Shown: positions 24,985 through 33,196 of the stretch, piece after piece
Position numbering within the stretch: the stretch's first letter is position 1
Layout: every line of letters begins with the position of its first letter
Assembly: GCF_042651565.1 (NCBI RefSeq)
Contig: NZ_JBHSDF010000003.1
Direction: 5' to 3' (one strand)
DNA from: Salinispirillum marinum
GTDB taxonomy: Bacteria > Pseudomonadota > Gammaproteobacteria > Pseudomonadales > Natronospirillaceae
Length of the DNA: 64,000 nt
Notes under the pieces: generated by a model
Told to the model about the DNA's origin: nothing
Databases searched by the model: none
What the model saw: the letters and a program-made list of their open reading frames with translations, nothing else
Program-made: the position numbers and the translations under genes

Positions 24985-25833
24985 CTAGAAAGGCAAATCA
25001 TCGTCAAAATCTCTCTCTAACTTATTCGTTAATTCTTCAACAAAAGTTACCGCGTTATTCCTTAGCTCATCAATAAGCTTGTCGTTGACATTTACTAAGC
25101 GTCCTTCAGTGGTTTTCCCGTTCCGGTGAACCAAATCGTGGCGAACAAGAATATACTTCTGAAGATTTGAAATATTTGGAAAATCAATTGAGAATGTACC
25201 TGTATACATTTCTCTAACAGTAGGTAGTTTATGATAAATGGTGTTGACCATGACAGTCTTGGCTCGCTCCTGAATTTTTACTGACACATCGTAAATCTCA
25301 CTGATACTTATCTTTTGCTGTTTGAACTCCGGATGGTTTCTGACAAACTGTTGAAGGTAGTGCTCAGATGAAAGTGTTTTAGAAATGAAAGTATCAGAAA
25401 GAAAAGTTTCAAGCGCACCAATAATCGAGATAAATGTCTGGCGAAGTAATAACTGCCTTGTCGCATGGTCATCAATTTGTAGATTTTGGAGTCGAACCGA
25501 CGATTCCATTTCATTTGAAAAACTTGCACGATGATCTATATTCTGCGCGATCGCACCGAGTGCGTACTGGTCTTCATAGCTCCTTTCAAATATCCATGGA
25601 GAGAGACTTATTGTTCTGGATTTGCTAATGCCAGCTATTTTAGACAGAATTTCTGCGCTGCAGTTACTACTAAATGTTATGAAGTAACCGTATAGCAACC
25701 CTTCATTTGAAATATTTTCCGTTACCGTATAATCCAGTTGCGAAAGCTCATCCCAAGATATGCCGAGAGCGTCAGCCAAGTTTTCCTGACGGCCTTCGTC
25801 TGACTCTAAATAGGATTCTTTAAGGCTTCCCAT
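24985..25833 (-). CDS. HEPN-domain protein in an integron cassette
   Basis: A 282-residue protein. The C-terminal half (from about residue 130) looks like a HEPN domain: helix LLLRQTFISIIGALETFLSD and the RxxxxH ribonuclease motif in LVRHDLVHRNGKT. The N-terminal half has no motif I recognise. HEPN proteins of this layout are often RNases of defence or toxin systems, but an MNT partner is not adjacent. The gene begins 23 bases after the cassette boundary and ends eight bases before the attC, the compact packing typical of gene cassettes. Its base composition is much richer in A+T than the core genes. Confidence 0.7.
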   Translation of the reverse strand: MGSLKESYLESDEGRQENLADALGISWDELSQLDYTVTENISNEGLLYGYFITFSSNCSAEILSKIAGISKSRTISLSPWIFERSYEDQYALGAIAQNIDHRASFSNEMESSVRLQNLQIDDHATRQLLLRQTFISIIGALETFLSDTFISKTLSSEHYLQQFVRNHPEFKQQKISISEIYDVSVKIQERAKTVMVNTIYHKLPTVREMYTGTFSIDFPNISNLQKYILVRHDLVHRNGKTTEGRLVNVNDKLIDELRNNAVTFVEELTNKLERDFDDDLPF

Positions 25834-25850
25834 AGGTTCGACCTTTTAGC

Positions 25851-25923
25851 ATATAACGCCGTGGTAACGGGCGGCTACGGAGCGCAGCGCAGTAGGCGTC
25901 CCATTGACCACCTGGTTAAGTTC
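25851..25923 (-). repeat. Integron attC site (secreted-protein cassette)
   Basis: A 73-base site on the minus strand. R'' is GAACTTAAC and R' is GTTATAT. Between them GTGGTCAATGGG pairs with CCCGTTACCAC with one extrahelical C, followed by CG and CTAC/GTAG pairs around a GC-rich loop, a classic attC cruciform. R'' is complementary at eight of nine bases to the start of its own cassette (GTTAAGTTT at 26262-26270 on the minus strand). Confidence 0.8.
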
Positions 25924-26246
25924 TAGTCCTCTATGTTGCAGAGGCCATGAAATTTAAACCTGAAAGAGAGCGCTGCCGGATGATTCCAGCTTTCAGGGTT
26001 CTCGCCCAAATGCTTATCGAAAATAGCCACAATTTGATTGGTTGTGTACTGCGCCAAGCATCTGGCAAGTGCTGGTTGCTCACCTGTACGGATCAACTGT
26101 TCCGTGAGTAGACCGTCAGCGACTCCCGTGACCCATGCAGACCGTTCTGTATCACCGAGGTTACGATACTCGTTTCCAGTGAGAGCGAAAGCTGAGGGAA
26201 TCAAAATCCAGAAGAGAAAAGCTCCGGATAATAACCTTTGCGACAT
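25923..26246 (-). CDS. Small secreted protein in an integron cassette
   Basis: A 107-residue protein with a signal peptide (LLSGAFLFWILIPSAFA). The mature part has two cysteines (ALARCLAQYTTNQIVAIFD, FHGLCNIED) and a pattern of Cys, then Q-hydrophobic-F, then HLGENPESWNHPAALS, that recalls Rap1a/Tai-type periplasmic immunity proteins. That resemblance is by eye and uncertain. Its stop codon overlaps the R'' box of its attC and its start lies about 22 bases from the cassette boundary, so it is a cassette gene. Confidence 0.65.
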   Translation of the reverse strand: MSQRLLSGAFLFWILIPSAFALTGNEYRNLGDTERSAWVTGVADGLLTEQLIRTGEQPALARCLAQYTTNQIVAIFDKHLGENPESWNHPAALSFRFKFHGLCNIED

Positions 26247-26263
26247 TTCTTCTCTCCTCGAAA

Positions 26264-26400
26264 ACTTAACAGTTTATTTCTGCGCATGCACGTTTTTCTG
26301 GCAAGCCAAAAGCCCAAAAACCCGGCAACCCATTGATAATAAATGCATTTTTTTGAATTCCATGCCTGCTCCACCTAGAAAAACGCGCATGCGCGTAAAC
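26264..26400. repeat. Long inverted-repeat element, possible third attC
   Basis: GTTTA-TTTC-TGCGCATGCACGTTTTTCTGG (26272-26301) and its inverted copy ending CGCGCATGCGCGTAAAC (26374-26400) form arms of about 27 bases around 72 bases. On the minus strand the element runs straight into GTTAAGT (26264-26270), the R' box of the next cassette, so it may be a long attC; a MITE-like element is the alternative. The region 26247-26545 has no gene. Confidence 0.45.
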
Positions 26401-26452
26401 ATATTTAGCCGTCATGACACTGTGCGCATAAACACGGGCGGATTATTCCCAA

Positions 26453-26543
26453 GTGCTTGTTTTTCTTGCGAATTTTCGTGTTACCACCAGAAAAACACGC
26501 ATCAACTCAATTGAACTTAGCAGAAAAACGCGCACGCGCAAGC
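26453..26543. repeat. Dispersed AGAAAAACGCGCATGCGC-type repeats
   Basis: Further diverged copies of the arm of the preceding element: an inverted one at 26453-26468 (GTGCTTGTTTTTCTTG) facing a direct one at 26487-26501 (CCAGAAAAACACGCA), and another direct one at 26520-26543. A weaker copy lies at 27316-27339, beyond the YefM/YoeB genes. Confidence 0.5.
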
Positions 26544-26545
26544 GA

Positions 26546-26670
26546 AAAGCTGCTGGGTATAAGCATGTTGCGGGTTGTTGAACACATCTTTTGTCTTACC
26601 CATTTCCATCACTTTGCCGGCGCGCATGATCATCCTGCGGTGGCTGAGGGCTTTGACCACGGCGAAGTCG
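26546..26670 (-). pseudogene. Decayed duplicate of the yejF 3' end
   Basis: About 125 bases match 27411-27535, the last forty codons of yejF, with about 14 differences by hand count and no gap. The translated remnant reads VVKALSHRRMIMRAGK and MGKTKDVFNNPQHAYTQQL, against VVKALSHRMMIMCAGK in the real gene. It lies in the same orientation as yejF, on the far side of the YefM/YoeB pair, so this pair is bracketed by two copies. Confidence 0.8.
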
Positions 26671-26728
26671 AACCGCAACAGAAAAGGCGTCGCCGTGCTT
26701 GGCCTTGTTAAGGCTTTTATCGTAAGCT

Positions 26729-26747
26729 TGTACGGATAATCCGTACA
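26729..26747. promoter_or_regulatory. Palindromic operator of the yefM-yoeB operon
   Basis: TGTACGGATAATCCGTACA is a perfect palindrome with one central base, ending 13 bases before the antitoxin start. YefM proteins bind palindromes with TGTACA-type ends. GATAAT inside it could serve as a -10 box, so binding would shut off the promoter. Confidence 0.65.
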
Positions 26748-26760
26748 TAAAGGTGCCGTT

Positions 26761-27033
26761 ATGGATACAATCAGTGTAAACAAATTTAGAGACAACCTTA
26801 AAAGCGTTGTAGAACAAGTGGTTAGCAGGCATGAACCGCTCAAGGTAACTCGTAGAGCGGGCGAGGCTTTTGTTGTTATGAGCGCCGAGGACTGGGAGCG
26901 AGAGCAAGAAACGCTACATGTTCTCCAAAACCAGAGCCTCATGCAGCAGATTGCCAGCTCTCTTGAAACCCACAACCGGAGTGAAGGCTATATACCAACC
27001 GAAGAGCAGATGAATGAGATCACTGGTATTTGA
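26761..27033 (+). CDS. yefM: YefM-family antitoxin
   Basis: A 90-residue Phd/YefM antitoxin. The N-terminal DNA-binding fold shows MDTISVNKFRDNLKSVVEQV, HEPLKVTRRAGEAFVVMSA and EDWEREQETLHVLQN; the C-terminal toxin-binding tail is RSEGYIPTEEQMNEI. It overlaps the toxin gene by 20 bases. A perfect palindrome precedes it and probably is its operator. It is transcribed on the plus strand, opposite to the cassette genes to its left. Confidence 0.88.
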   Translation: MDTISVNKFRDNLKSVVEQVVSRHEPLKVTRRAGEAFVVMSAEDWEREQETLHVLQNQSLMQQIASSLETHNRSEGYIPTEEQMNEITGI

Positions 27034-27286
27034 AGGCAACACCTGGGAAGCGTATGAGACTATGCGCGAGAAGGACAAACAATTACATAAGGCCTTGCGC
27101 AAATTGCTCAAGGAAAAGTTGCGTTCAAACGACCCTGCTACAGGTACAGGAAAGCCTGAACCTCTAAAACACAACCTATCTGGCCTATGGTCTAAGCGGA
27201 TATCACAGAAAGATCGTTTAATATATCGATTCGATGACAAATCCATTTATATCTTCGCTATTGGTGGTCATTACGATCAACACTAA
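27014..27286 (+). CDS. yoeB: YoeB/Txe-family toxin
   Basis: A 90-residue ribosome-dependent mRNA endonuclease of the YoeB/Txe type. It has LVFEGNTWEAYETMREKDKQ, the basic helix ALRKLLKEKLRSND, the family phrase GTGKPEPLKHNLSGLWSKRI and DRLIYRFDDKSIYIFAIGGHY near the end, where the catalytic C-terminal His-Tyr region lies. The canonical ending is CRFHY; here it is GGHYDQH, two residues longer after HY. It forms an operon with the YefM antitoxin. Confidence 0.88.
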   Translation: MRSLVFEGNTWEAYETMREKDKQLHKALRKLLKEKLRSNDPATGTGKPEPLKHNLSGLWSKRISQKDRLIYRFDDKSIYIFAIGGHYDQH

Positions 27287-27313
27287 CGTCGGGAAATTGC
27301 GATATTGCCCACG
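27287..27313 (+). terminator. Weak hairpin after yoeB
   Basis: CGT-C-GGG-A-AAT pairs with ATT-G-CCC-ACG directly after the yoeB stop, with one bulge and one mismatch. There is no T-run, so its role as terminator is uncertain. The remaining bases to the yejF stop at 27395 contain only a weak copy of the AGAAAAACGCGC repeat. Confidence 0.3.
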
Positions 27314-27394
27314 CAGCAGAAAATTCCACATGCACAAGCAAAAAGCTGTGGTCATTCGGGTTAGCTAACCGCCCCTCTCTCTACTACCCACTCC

Positions 27395-29008
27395 TTACAC
27401 AATCGATGCAATAAGCTGCCGGGTATATGCATGCTGCGGGTTGTTGAACACATCTTCTGTCTTACCTGTTTCCACCACTTTTCCAGCGCACATGATCATC
27501 ATGCGGTGGCTGAGAGCTTTGACCACGGCGAGGTCATGGCTGACGAATATGTAGGCCAACTGGCGTTCTTGTTGCAGGCGGCGCAGTAGGTCGATGATGT
27601 CCATTTGCACGGTGCGGTCGAGGGCGGAGGTGGGTTCGTCCAGCACCAGCAGTTTGGGGTTGAGGATCAAGGCGCGGGCGATGGCGATGCGTTGGCGTTG
27701 TCCGCCGGAGAATTCATGCGGGTAGCGGTGGCGGGTGGCAGGGTCGAGCCGTACGTCTTGCAGGGCGGCGATCACGCGCTGGTCTATGTCGTCGGCGCTG
27801 AGCTGTTCATGAATGGTTAACCCTTCGGCGATGATCTGCCCTACGGACATGCGGGGTGACAGGCTGCCGAACGGGTCTTGAAAGATAATTTGCAGGTTAC
27901 GGCGCAAGGGCCGCATGTGTTTGTGGTTCAGTGTTTGCAGGTTGACGGTTTCGGCGTCGCCTTCAACCAAGTGAATGTCGCCTATGCTGGGCACCAGCTT
28001 CAATAGGGCGCGGCCCAAGGTGGTTTTGCCGGAGCCGCTTTCGCCCACGATGCCGAGCGTTTCCCCGGCGCGAATCTGCAAGGGTACGTCGTCTACCGCT
28101 TTCACATGGTCGTAAACACGCTTAAACACGCCCCGCGTCATCGGGAACCAGACTTTTAACGGTTCGGTGTGCAGTATCAGCGGTGCATCCGCTGGCACTG
28201 GGCTGGGCGTTCCTGACGGTACGGCGTTGAGAAGCTTACGAGTATAGTCGTGCTGCGGTTGCTCGAACACGGCTTCGGTGTCGCCGGTTTCCACAATGCG
28301 CCCTTGCTGCATGATGGCAACGCGGTCCGCCACGCGACGCACGATACCCAAGTCGTGCGTGATAAACAGCACGGCCATGCCGAGTTCGCGTTGCAGTTGC
28401 TGAATCAAGTCCAACACCTGCGCTTGAATGGTGACGTCGAGCGCGGTGGTGGGTTCGTCGGCGATCAACAGTTCAGGTTCGTTGATCAACGCCATGGCGA
28501 TCATCACGCGTTGGCGTTCACCGCCGCTGAGTTCGTGCGGCAGGCTGTTTAAGCGTTTTTCGACGTCGCGCAGGCCCACTTTGTTCAGCCATTCCAACAC
28601 TTTGGGGCGCGCTTGGGCGCGGGCAGTTTTCCACGCGCCGCCACTGTGTAACCAAAGCGCTTCGGCCAGTTGCTTTTCAATGCTGTGCAACGGGTTCAGG
28701 CTGGTCATGGGTTCTTGGAAGATCATGCTGATTTTATGGCCGCGCAGAAAACGCAGCTCTGCTTCCGGTGCGTGCAGCAGTTCTTGGCCTTGGAAATGAA
28801 TCTCACCACTTTCATAAAACGCGGGCGGGCTGGATAACAGGCGCACAATGCTGTGTGCAGTGACGGACTTCCCGGAGCCACTTTCCCCCACCAGCGCCAG
28901 GGTTTCTCCGCGCTGGATGTTGAGGTTCACCTCGTGAATAACCCGCTGCCGTTCGCCACCCTGTTCAAAGGCGATACTGAGATTACGAATGGATAGAAGG
29001 TCTGTCAT
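27395..29008 (-). CDS. yejF: Peptide/microcin C ABC transporter ATPase YejF (double ATPase)
   Basis: A 537-residue protein with two fused OppD/OppF-type ATPase domains. The first has Walker A GESGSGKSV, LSGGERQRVMIAMAL and ADEPTTALD; the second has GESGSGKTT, FSGGQRQRIAIARAL and LDEPTSALD. It powers import by YejB and YejE of peptides delivered by YejA (microcin C and other oligopeptides in E. coli). It is the last gene of yejABEF. Its 3' end is duplicated at 26546-26670, outside the operon. Confidence 0.92.
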   Translation of the reverse strand: MTDLLSIRNLSIAFEQGGERQRVIHEVNLNIQRGETLALVGESGSGKSVTAHSIVRLLSSPPAFYESGEIHFQGQELLHAPEAELRFLRGHKISMIFQEPMTSLNPLHSIEKQLAEALWLHSGGAWKTARAQARPKVLEWLNKVGLRDVEKRLNSLPHELSGGERQRVMIAMALINEPELLIADEPTTALDVTIQAQVLDLIQQLQRELGMAVLFITHDLGIVRRVADRVAIMQQGRIVETGDTEAVFEQPQHDYTRKLLNAVPSGTPSPVPADAPLILHTEPLKVWFPMTRGVFKRVYDHVKAVDDVPLQIRAGETLGIVGESGSGKTTLGRALLKLVPSIGDIHLVEGDAETVNLQTLNHKHMRPLRRNLQIIFQDPFGSLSPRMSVGQIIAEGLTIHEQLSADDIDQRVIAALQDVRLDPATRHRYPHEFSGGQRQRIAIARALILNPKLLVLDEPTSALDRTVQMDIIDLLRRLQQERQLAYIFVSHDLAVVKALSHRMMIMCAGKVVETGKTEDVFNNPQHAYTRQLIASIV

Positions 29009-29016
29009 GGGCTTCC

Positions 29017-30039
29017 TTAGCGGGTGCGGCGCGGGTCAAGGGCGTCGCGCACCGCTTCACCGATGAAGGTTAATAGAATCAACATGACACCCAGCGTCAC
29101 GAACACGGACACGCCAACCCACGGGGCGCGAATGTTGTTTTTACCTTGGTTGATCATCTCACCTAAAGACGGCGAGCCGGGCGGCAAACCAAACCCCAAG
29201 AAATCGAGGCCGCTGAGCGTCGTAACAGAACCCGAAAGAATAAACGGCAGAAAGGTAATGGTAGCAACCAGGGCATTCGGCAAAATATGCCGAAACACGA
29301 TGCGACGGTCAGACAACCCCATGGCCCGGGCCGCCAGCACATATTCGAAATTGCGTACCCGCAGCGTTTCGGCACGCACCAGCCCCACCAAGCCCATCCA
29401 GCCAAACAGCAACAAGATACCCATCAATATCCAGAACGTGGGCTGTACGATGCTGGCAATGATGATGAGGATGAACAGCGTTGGCAGACTCGACCAGATT
29501 TCCAGCACGCGTTGGCCAAAGAGGTCGATCTTGCCACCGTAAAAACCCATCAACGCCCCCACGGCAATGCCCACAATGGAGGTCAGCACAGTGAGGGTGA
29601 AGCCAAACAAAATAGAAATACGCGTGCCGTACAGCAAGCGTGCCAGCACATCGCGGCCTTGGTCGTCTGTGCCCAACCAGTTTTCGGCGGACGGCGGGGC
29701 AGGTGCGGGGCGCGGTAAATCGTAGTTGATGGTGCGGTAGTTGAAACGGATGGGCGGCCACAGCATCCAGCCCTCGGCTTCAATCAGGTCGGCGATGAAG
29801 GGGTCACGGTAATCCGCCGTTACGTCGAAATCGCCCCCGAAATCCAACTCGGAATAGCTCTTGAAGACGGGGAAGAACATCTCGCCTTGATAGCGCACCA
29901 TAATGGGCGATTCGTTGGCGATGAAGTCGGAAAACAGGCTGATACCAAACAAGATACTGAACAGCCAAAGGCTGATATAACCGCGGCGGTTGGCGCGAAA
30001 ACGACGCAAGCGTTCCTGATTGATCGGGGTCATGGCCAT
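29017..30039 (-). CDS. yejE: ABC transporter permease YejE
   Basis: A 340-residue OppC-type inner-membrane permease. It has the extended periplasmic segment typical of YejE after helix one (GEMFFPVFKSYSELDFGGDF), the OppC phrase WLGTDDQGRDVLARLLYG, and the EAA loop region LAARAMGLSDRRIVFRHILP. Length matches the E. coli protein. It starts six bases after yejB stops and precedes yejF by eight bases. A second in-frame ATG two codons in is possible. Confidence 0.92.
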   Translation of the reverse strand: MAMTPINQERLRRFRANRRGYISLWLFSILFGISLFSDFIANESPIMVRYQGEMFFPVFKSYSELDFGGDFDVTADYRDPFIADLIEAEGWMLWPPIRFNYRTINYDLPRPAPAPPSAENWLGTDDQGRDVLARLLYGTRISILFGFTLTVLTSIVGIAVGALMGFYGGKIDLFGQRVLEIWSSLPTLFILIIIASIVQPTFWILMGILLLFGWMGLVGLVRAETLRVRNFEYVLAARAMGLSDRRIVFRHILPNALVATITFLPFILSGSVTTLSGLDFLGFGLPPGSPSLGEMINQGKNNIRAPWVGVSVFVTLGVMLILLTFIGEAVRDALDPRRTR

Positions 30040-30044
30040 ACCGC

Positions 30045-31142
30045 TTACCTCGCTTCGAAGTCGATACGAGGATCGACCCAGGTGTAGGCGAGGTCACTGA
30101 TGATGCCCATCAGCAAACCCATCAAACCAAACATATACAGGGTGCCAAACATCACCGGATAGTCACGCTGCAATGTAGCTTCATACCCCAATAAGCCCAA
30201 ACCATCGAGCGAGAAGATGACTTCAATCAGCAAGGAGCCGGTGAAAAACACACTGATGAAGGCGGCGGGGAACCCGGCAATGATGATCAACATGCCGTTA
30301 CGGAAGACATGCCGATAAAGGATGCGCTTCTCAGTGGCACCCTTGGCCCGCGCAGTCATCACATACTGTTTGTTGATTTCATCGAGAAAGGAATTCTTGG
30401 TCAGCATGGTCAGGGTGGCAAAGCCTCCGATAACCATAGCCAGCACAGGCAGCGTCAGGTGCCAGAAATAGTCGAGGATTTTTTCGTACCACAGCAGGTC
30501 GGCAAAGTTGATGGAAACCAGACCGCGCAACGGGAAGATATTCCAGTACGAGCCGCCGGCAAACAGGATGATCAGCAGGATTGCGAACAAGAACCCTGGA
30601 ATGGCATAACCCACCAGCACCACCCAGGTGGTCCACACATCAAACTTGGAATGGTGACGCACGGCCTTAGCAATGCCGAGGGGAATGCATACGATGTAGA
30701 TGATGAGCGTCGACCAGAGCCCTAACGAAATTGATACAGGTAGGCGCTCCACAATCAACTCAATCACGTTACGAGCACGAAACAAGCTGTCACCGAAGTC
30801 AAAGGTCAGGTAATCCTTCAACATAATGCCGTAACGTTGCCAGAAGGGTTTGTCGAAACCGAATTGTGCCTCGATTTCAGCGATCACCGCCGGGTCCAGG
30901 CCGCGTGCGCCGCGCGACGTGCGAGTGCCTTGTTCATCACTGGGCGTGGTGGCTTGTTGCACTTCGGAACCACCGCCAGAAAAACGGTCAGTGGCGTTGA
31001 AAAAATCCATCCCCATCATACCCGCAATGGCCTGATCAACCGGGCCACCGGGGGCGATTTGGATGATAGCGAAGTTCAACGTGATGATCGCCAGCAGCGT
31101 GGGGATCACCAACAACAAACGCCGGACAATATAGGCGCCCAT
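30045..31142 (-). CDS. yejB: ABC transporter permease YejB
   Basis: A 365-residue OppB-type permease. The N-terminus IVRRLLLVIPTLLAIITLNF and AIIQIAPGGPVDQ are diagnostic, and the cytoplasmic EAA loop reads TARAKGATEKRILYRHVFRN. Residues of about 40-75 carry the YejB-specific insertion after GMMGMDFF. It follows yejA after 42 bases and forms the channel with YejE. Confidence 0.92.
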   Translation of the reverse strand: MGAYIVRRLLLVIPTLLAIITLNFAIIQIAPGGPVDQAIAGMMGMDFFNATDRFSGGGSEVQQATTPSDEQGTRTSRGARGLDPAVIAEIEAQFGFDKPFWQRYGIMLKDYLTFDFGDSLFRARNVIELIVERLPVSISLGLWSTLIIYIVCIPLGIAKAVRHHSKFDVWTTWVVLVGYAIPGFLFAILLIILFAGGSYWNIFPLRGLVSINFADLLWYEKILDYFWHLTLPVLAMVIGGFATLTMLTKNSFLDEINKQYVMTARAKGATEKRILYRHVFRNGMLIIIAGFPAAFISVFFTGSLLIEVIFSLDGLGLLGYEATLQRDYPVMFGTLYMFGLMGLLMGIISDLAYTWVDPRIDFEAR

Positions 31143-31184
31143 CCGGTTACCGCGCTCCTATGCTGCTCACCCGATACCGGCACA

Positions 31185-33029
31185 TCAGCGACGCAACCGG
31201 GCCGCTTTTTCGTTGTCCTGCCACCAGGTTTCCGTTCCGATGGCGTATTTAGGCCGTATGGCGGGGCGATCGAATTTGTCCCAGGTCGCTATCCAGAAGG
31301 AATCATTGTACCAATTGGGAATGACGTAGAAATTCCACATCGCCACCCGGTCAAACGCATGACCGTAAGCTTTGAGCATTTCTTCGTTTTCCTGATTTTC
31401 CACAATGCCGTCGATCAGGGCATCAATCACCGGGTCTTGCACACCGGCACGGTTCCACGAGGAATCAATGAAATCCGAGCGCCACGCAATGCGCATACCC
31501 GAAGCCGGGTAGGCATTTGCACTGTAGCCACCCATCGCCATATCGAAGTCAAACTCGCGGGTACGATTCAAATACTGTGCGGTGTCGATCACCCGAATGG
31601 TCATGGTGATGCCCATACGCTCCAAATTACGCTGTAAGGGCAAGGCCACCCGCTCAAAGGTCGGTGTATAAAGCAGCAATTCAAATTCAAACGGCTCGCC
31701 GGTTTCGCTGTTCACCAAACGTTGGTCGCGTAGCTCCCATCCGGCTTCGCGCAATAGACCCAAGGCTTGCCGCGTTTCACTGCGCAAGGTGCCGGAGCCA
31801 TCGGTGACGTTCGGCCGATAGGCTTCACCAAACACTTCGGGCGGCAGTTGGTCACGATAGGGCTCGAGTATCGCCAACTCCTGTTCGGAGGGTAGGCCAC
31901 TGGCTTCGTATTCGGTGTTTTGGAAGTAACTGTAGTTGCGAGAATAGGCGCCATAAAAGATGTTCTGATTGAGCCACTGAAAATCCATCGCCAGATTGAT
32001 GGCTTGGCGTACTCGACGATCCTGGAACAGGGGGTTTTGGGTATTGAACAAGAAGGCCTGCATGCCTTGCGGAATTTCATGCGGCAGTTCTTCCATTTTA
32101 ATGTCGCCGCGAGTTAAGGCCGGGCCAACATAGTCTTCGGCCCACTGTTTGGCGACATTTTCCTGCCGGAAATCGTATTCACCGGCTTTAAAGGCTTCTA
32201 ACGCTACGGTGCTGTCGCGGTAATAGTCGTAGCGGAAGGTATCAAAATTATTGGTGCCTTTACGCACCGGCAGATCCGCGGCCCAGTAGTCCGTCACCCG
32301 CTCGTAGGTGACGTATTGGCCCATGGCGTAATCACTGATGCGGTACGGGCCGCTCGATAACGGCGGTTCGGTTAAGGGTTCGCCCAAATCTCGCTCGGCC
32401 CAGAAATGGCGCGGCAGTACGACCGTGCTGGCCAGGCTGGAAACGTAGTCTTTGTTCGGCTCCGCAAAGCGAAACATCACCTGTTGGTCGGATACGGCCG
32501 TTACATCGGTGACCCCTTCATAATAGGAGCGGTACTGCGGTACGCCTTGCTCAAAGAATTTGTTAAAACTGAACACCACATCCTGCGCGGTAATCGGGGT
32601 GCCGTCATGGAAACGAGCCGCCGGGTTGATGTGAAAACTCACCCAAGAATAATCCGTAGGATACTCGATGAATTCCGCGATCAGGCCATAGTACACACTG
32701 ATTTCATCGCTGCTGGTGGTCATTAAGGTATCGTACAAGCCATCGGCACCAATAACGGACTCACCCCGACGCGCATAGCGGTTAAAGCTGTCGAAGCCGC
32801 CCGTGGTGGCCAGCCGCATGCTACCGCCTTTGGGGGCTTCCGGATTCACATATTCGAAATGGGCGAAATCAGCCGGATATTTGGCTTCGCCACGCACCGC
32901 AAAGGCATGCGATTTGATGATGTCGACCGATTCGTGTTCGTCGGCCAGCACCGCATTCGACCCCAGTAGGCCAACCAGCAGACAAAACAAGACTACCCCA
33001 TAATGAACGGACGCTTTACGCAGTGACAT
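31185..33029 (-). CDS. yejA: Extracellular oligopeptide-binding protein YejA
   Basis: A 614-residue family 5 binding protein with a signal peptide (VVLFCLLVGLLGSNAVLA). Features include FEYVNPEAPKGGSMRLA, the LYDTLM strand, FHINPAARFHDGTPITAQDV and RRVRQAINLAMDFQWLN, all typical of YejA/DppA proteins. The ATG at 33029 is preferred over the open frame to 33116 because AAGGGGT precedes it and the signal peptide starts there. It is the first gene of yejABEF; a promoter probably lies between it and the terminator at 33151. Confidence 0.9.
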   Translation of the reverse strand: MSLRKASVHYGVVLFCLLVGLLGSNAVLADEHESVDIIKSHAFAVRGEAKYPADFAHFEYVNPEAPKGGSMRLATTGGFDSFNRYARRGESVIGADGLYDTLMTTSSDEISVYYGLIAEFIEYPTDYSWVSFHINPAARFHDGTPITAQDVVFSFNKFFEQGVPQYRSYYEGVTDVTAVSDQQVMFRFAEPNKDYVSSLASTVVLPRHFWAERDLGEPLTEPPLSSGPYRISDYAMGQYVTYERVTDYWAADLPVRKGTNNFDTFRYDYYRDSTVALEAFKAGEYDFRQENVAKQWAEDYVGPALTRGDIKMEELPHEIPQGMQAFLFNTQNPLFQDRRVRQAINLAMDFQWLNQNIFYGAYSRNYSYFQNTEYEASGLPSEQELAILEPYRDQLPPEVFGEAYRPNVTDGSGTLRSETRQALGLLREAGWELRDQRLVNSETGEPFEFELLLYTPTFERVALPLQRNLERMGITMTIRVIDTAQYLNRTREFDFDMAMGGYSANAYPASGMRIAWRSDFIDSSWNRAGVQDPVIDALIDGIVENQENEEMLKAYGHAFDRVAMWNFYVIPNWYNDSFWIATWDKFDRPAIRPKYAIGTETWWQDNEKAARLRR

Positions 33030-33150
33030 GAACAGACCCCTTTGAACGATGAATGACGTACTCTGGCTGGGCGGCCATTTTTTATTCTGTTGTTTAAGAT
33101 ACACAAAAACCTGCACTTTGGTTTAGGGTATTTTCAAAATCACTGCAAAA

Positions 33151-33175
33151 AAAACCCGCCATGAAGGCGGGTTTT
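33151..33175 (-). terminator. Rho-independent terminator of the hydrolase gene
   Basis: AAAACCCGCC and GGCGGGTTTT pair over ten bases around ATGAA. On the minus strand the stem is followed by a run of eight T. It ends the transcript of the hydrolase gene before the yej operon. Confidence 0.88.
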
Positions 33176-33196
33176 TGGGTTCAAGACAGGTTGAGC

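Noticed and set aside
26517..26975. 152-codon minus-strand frame resembling an ABC ATPase
   Set aside because: Only its last part resembles YejF and this is a duplicated gene tail; the rest is antisense to yefM.
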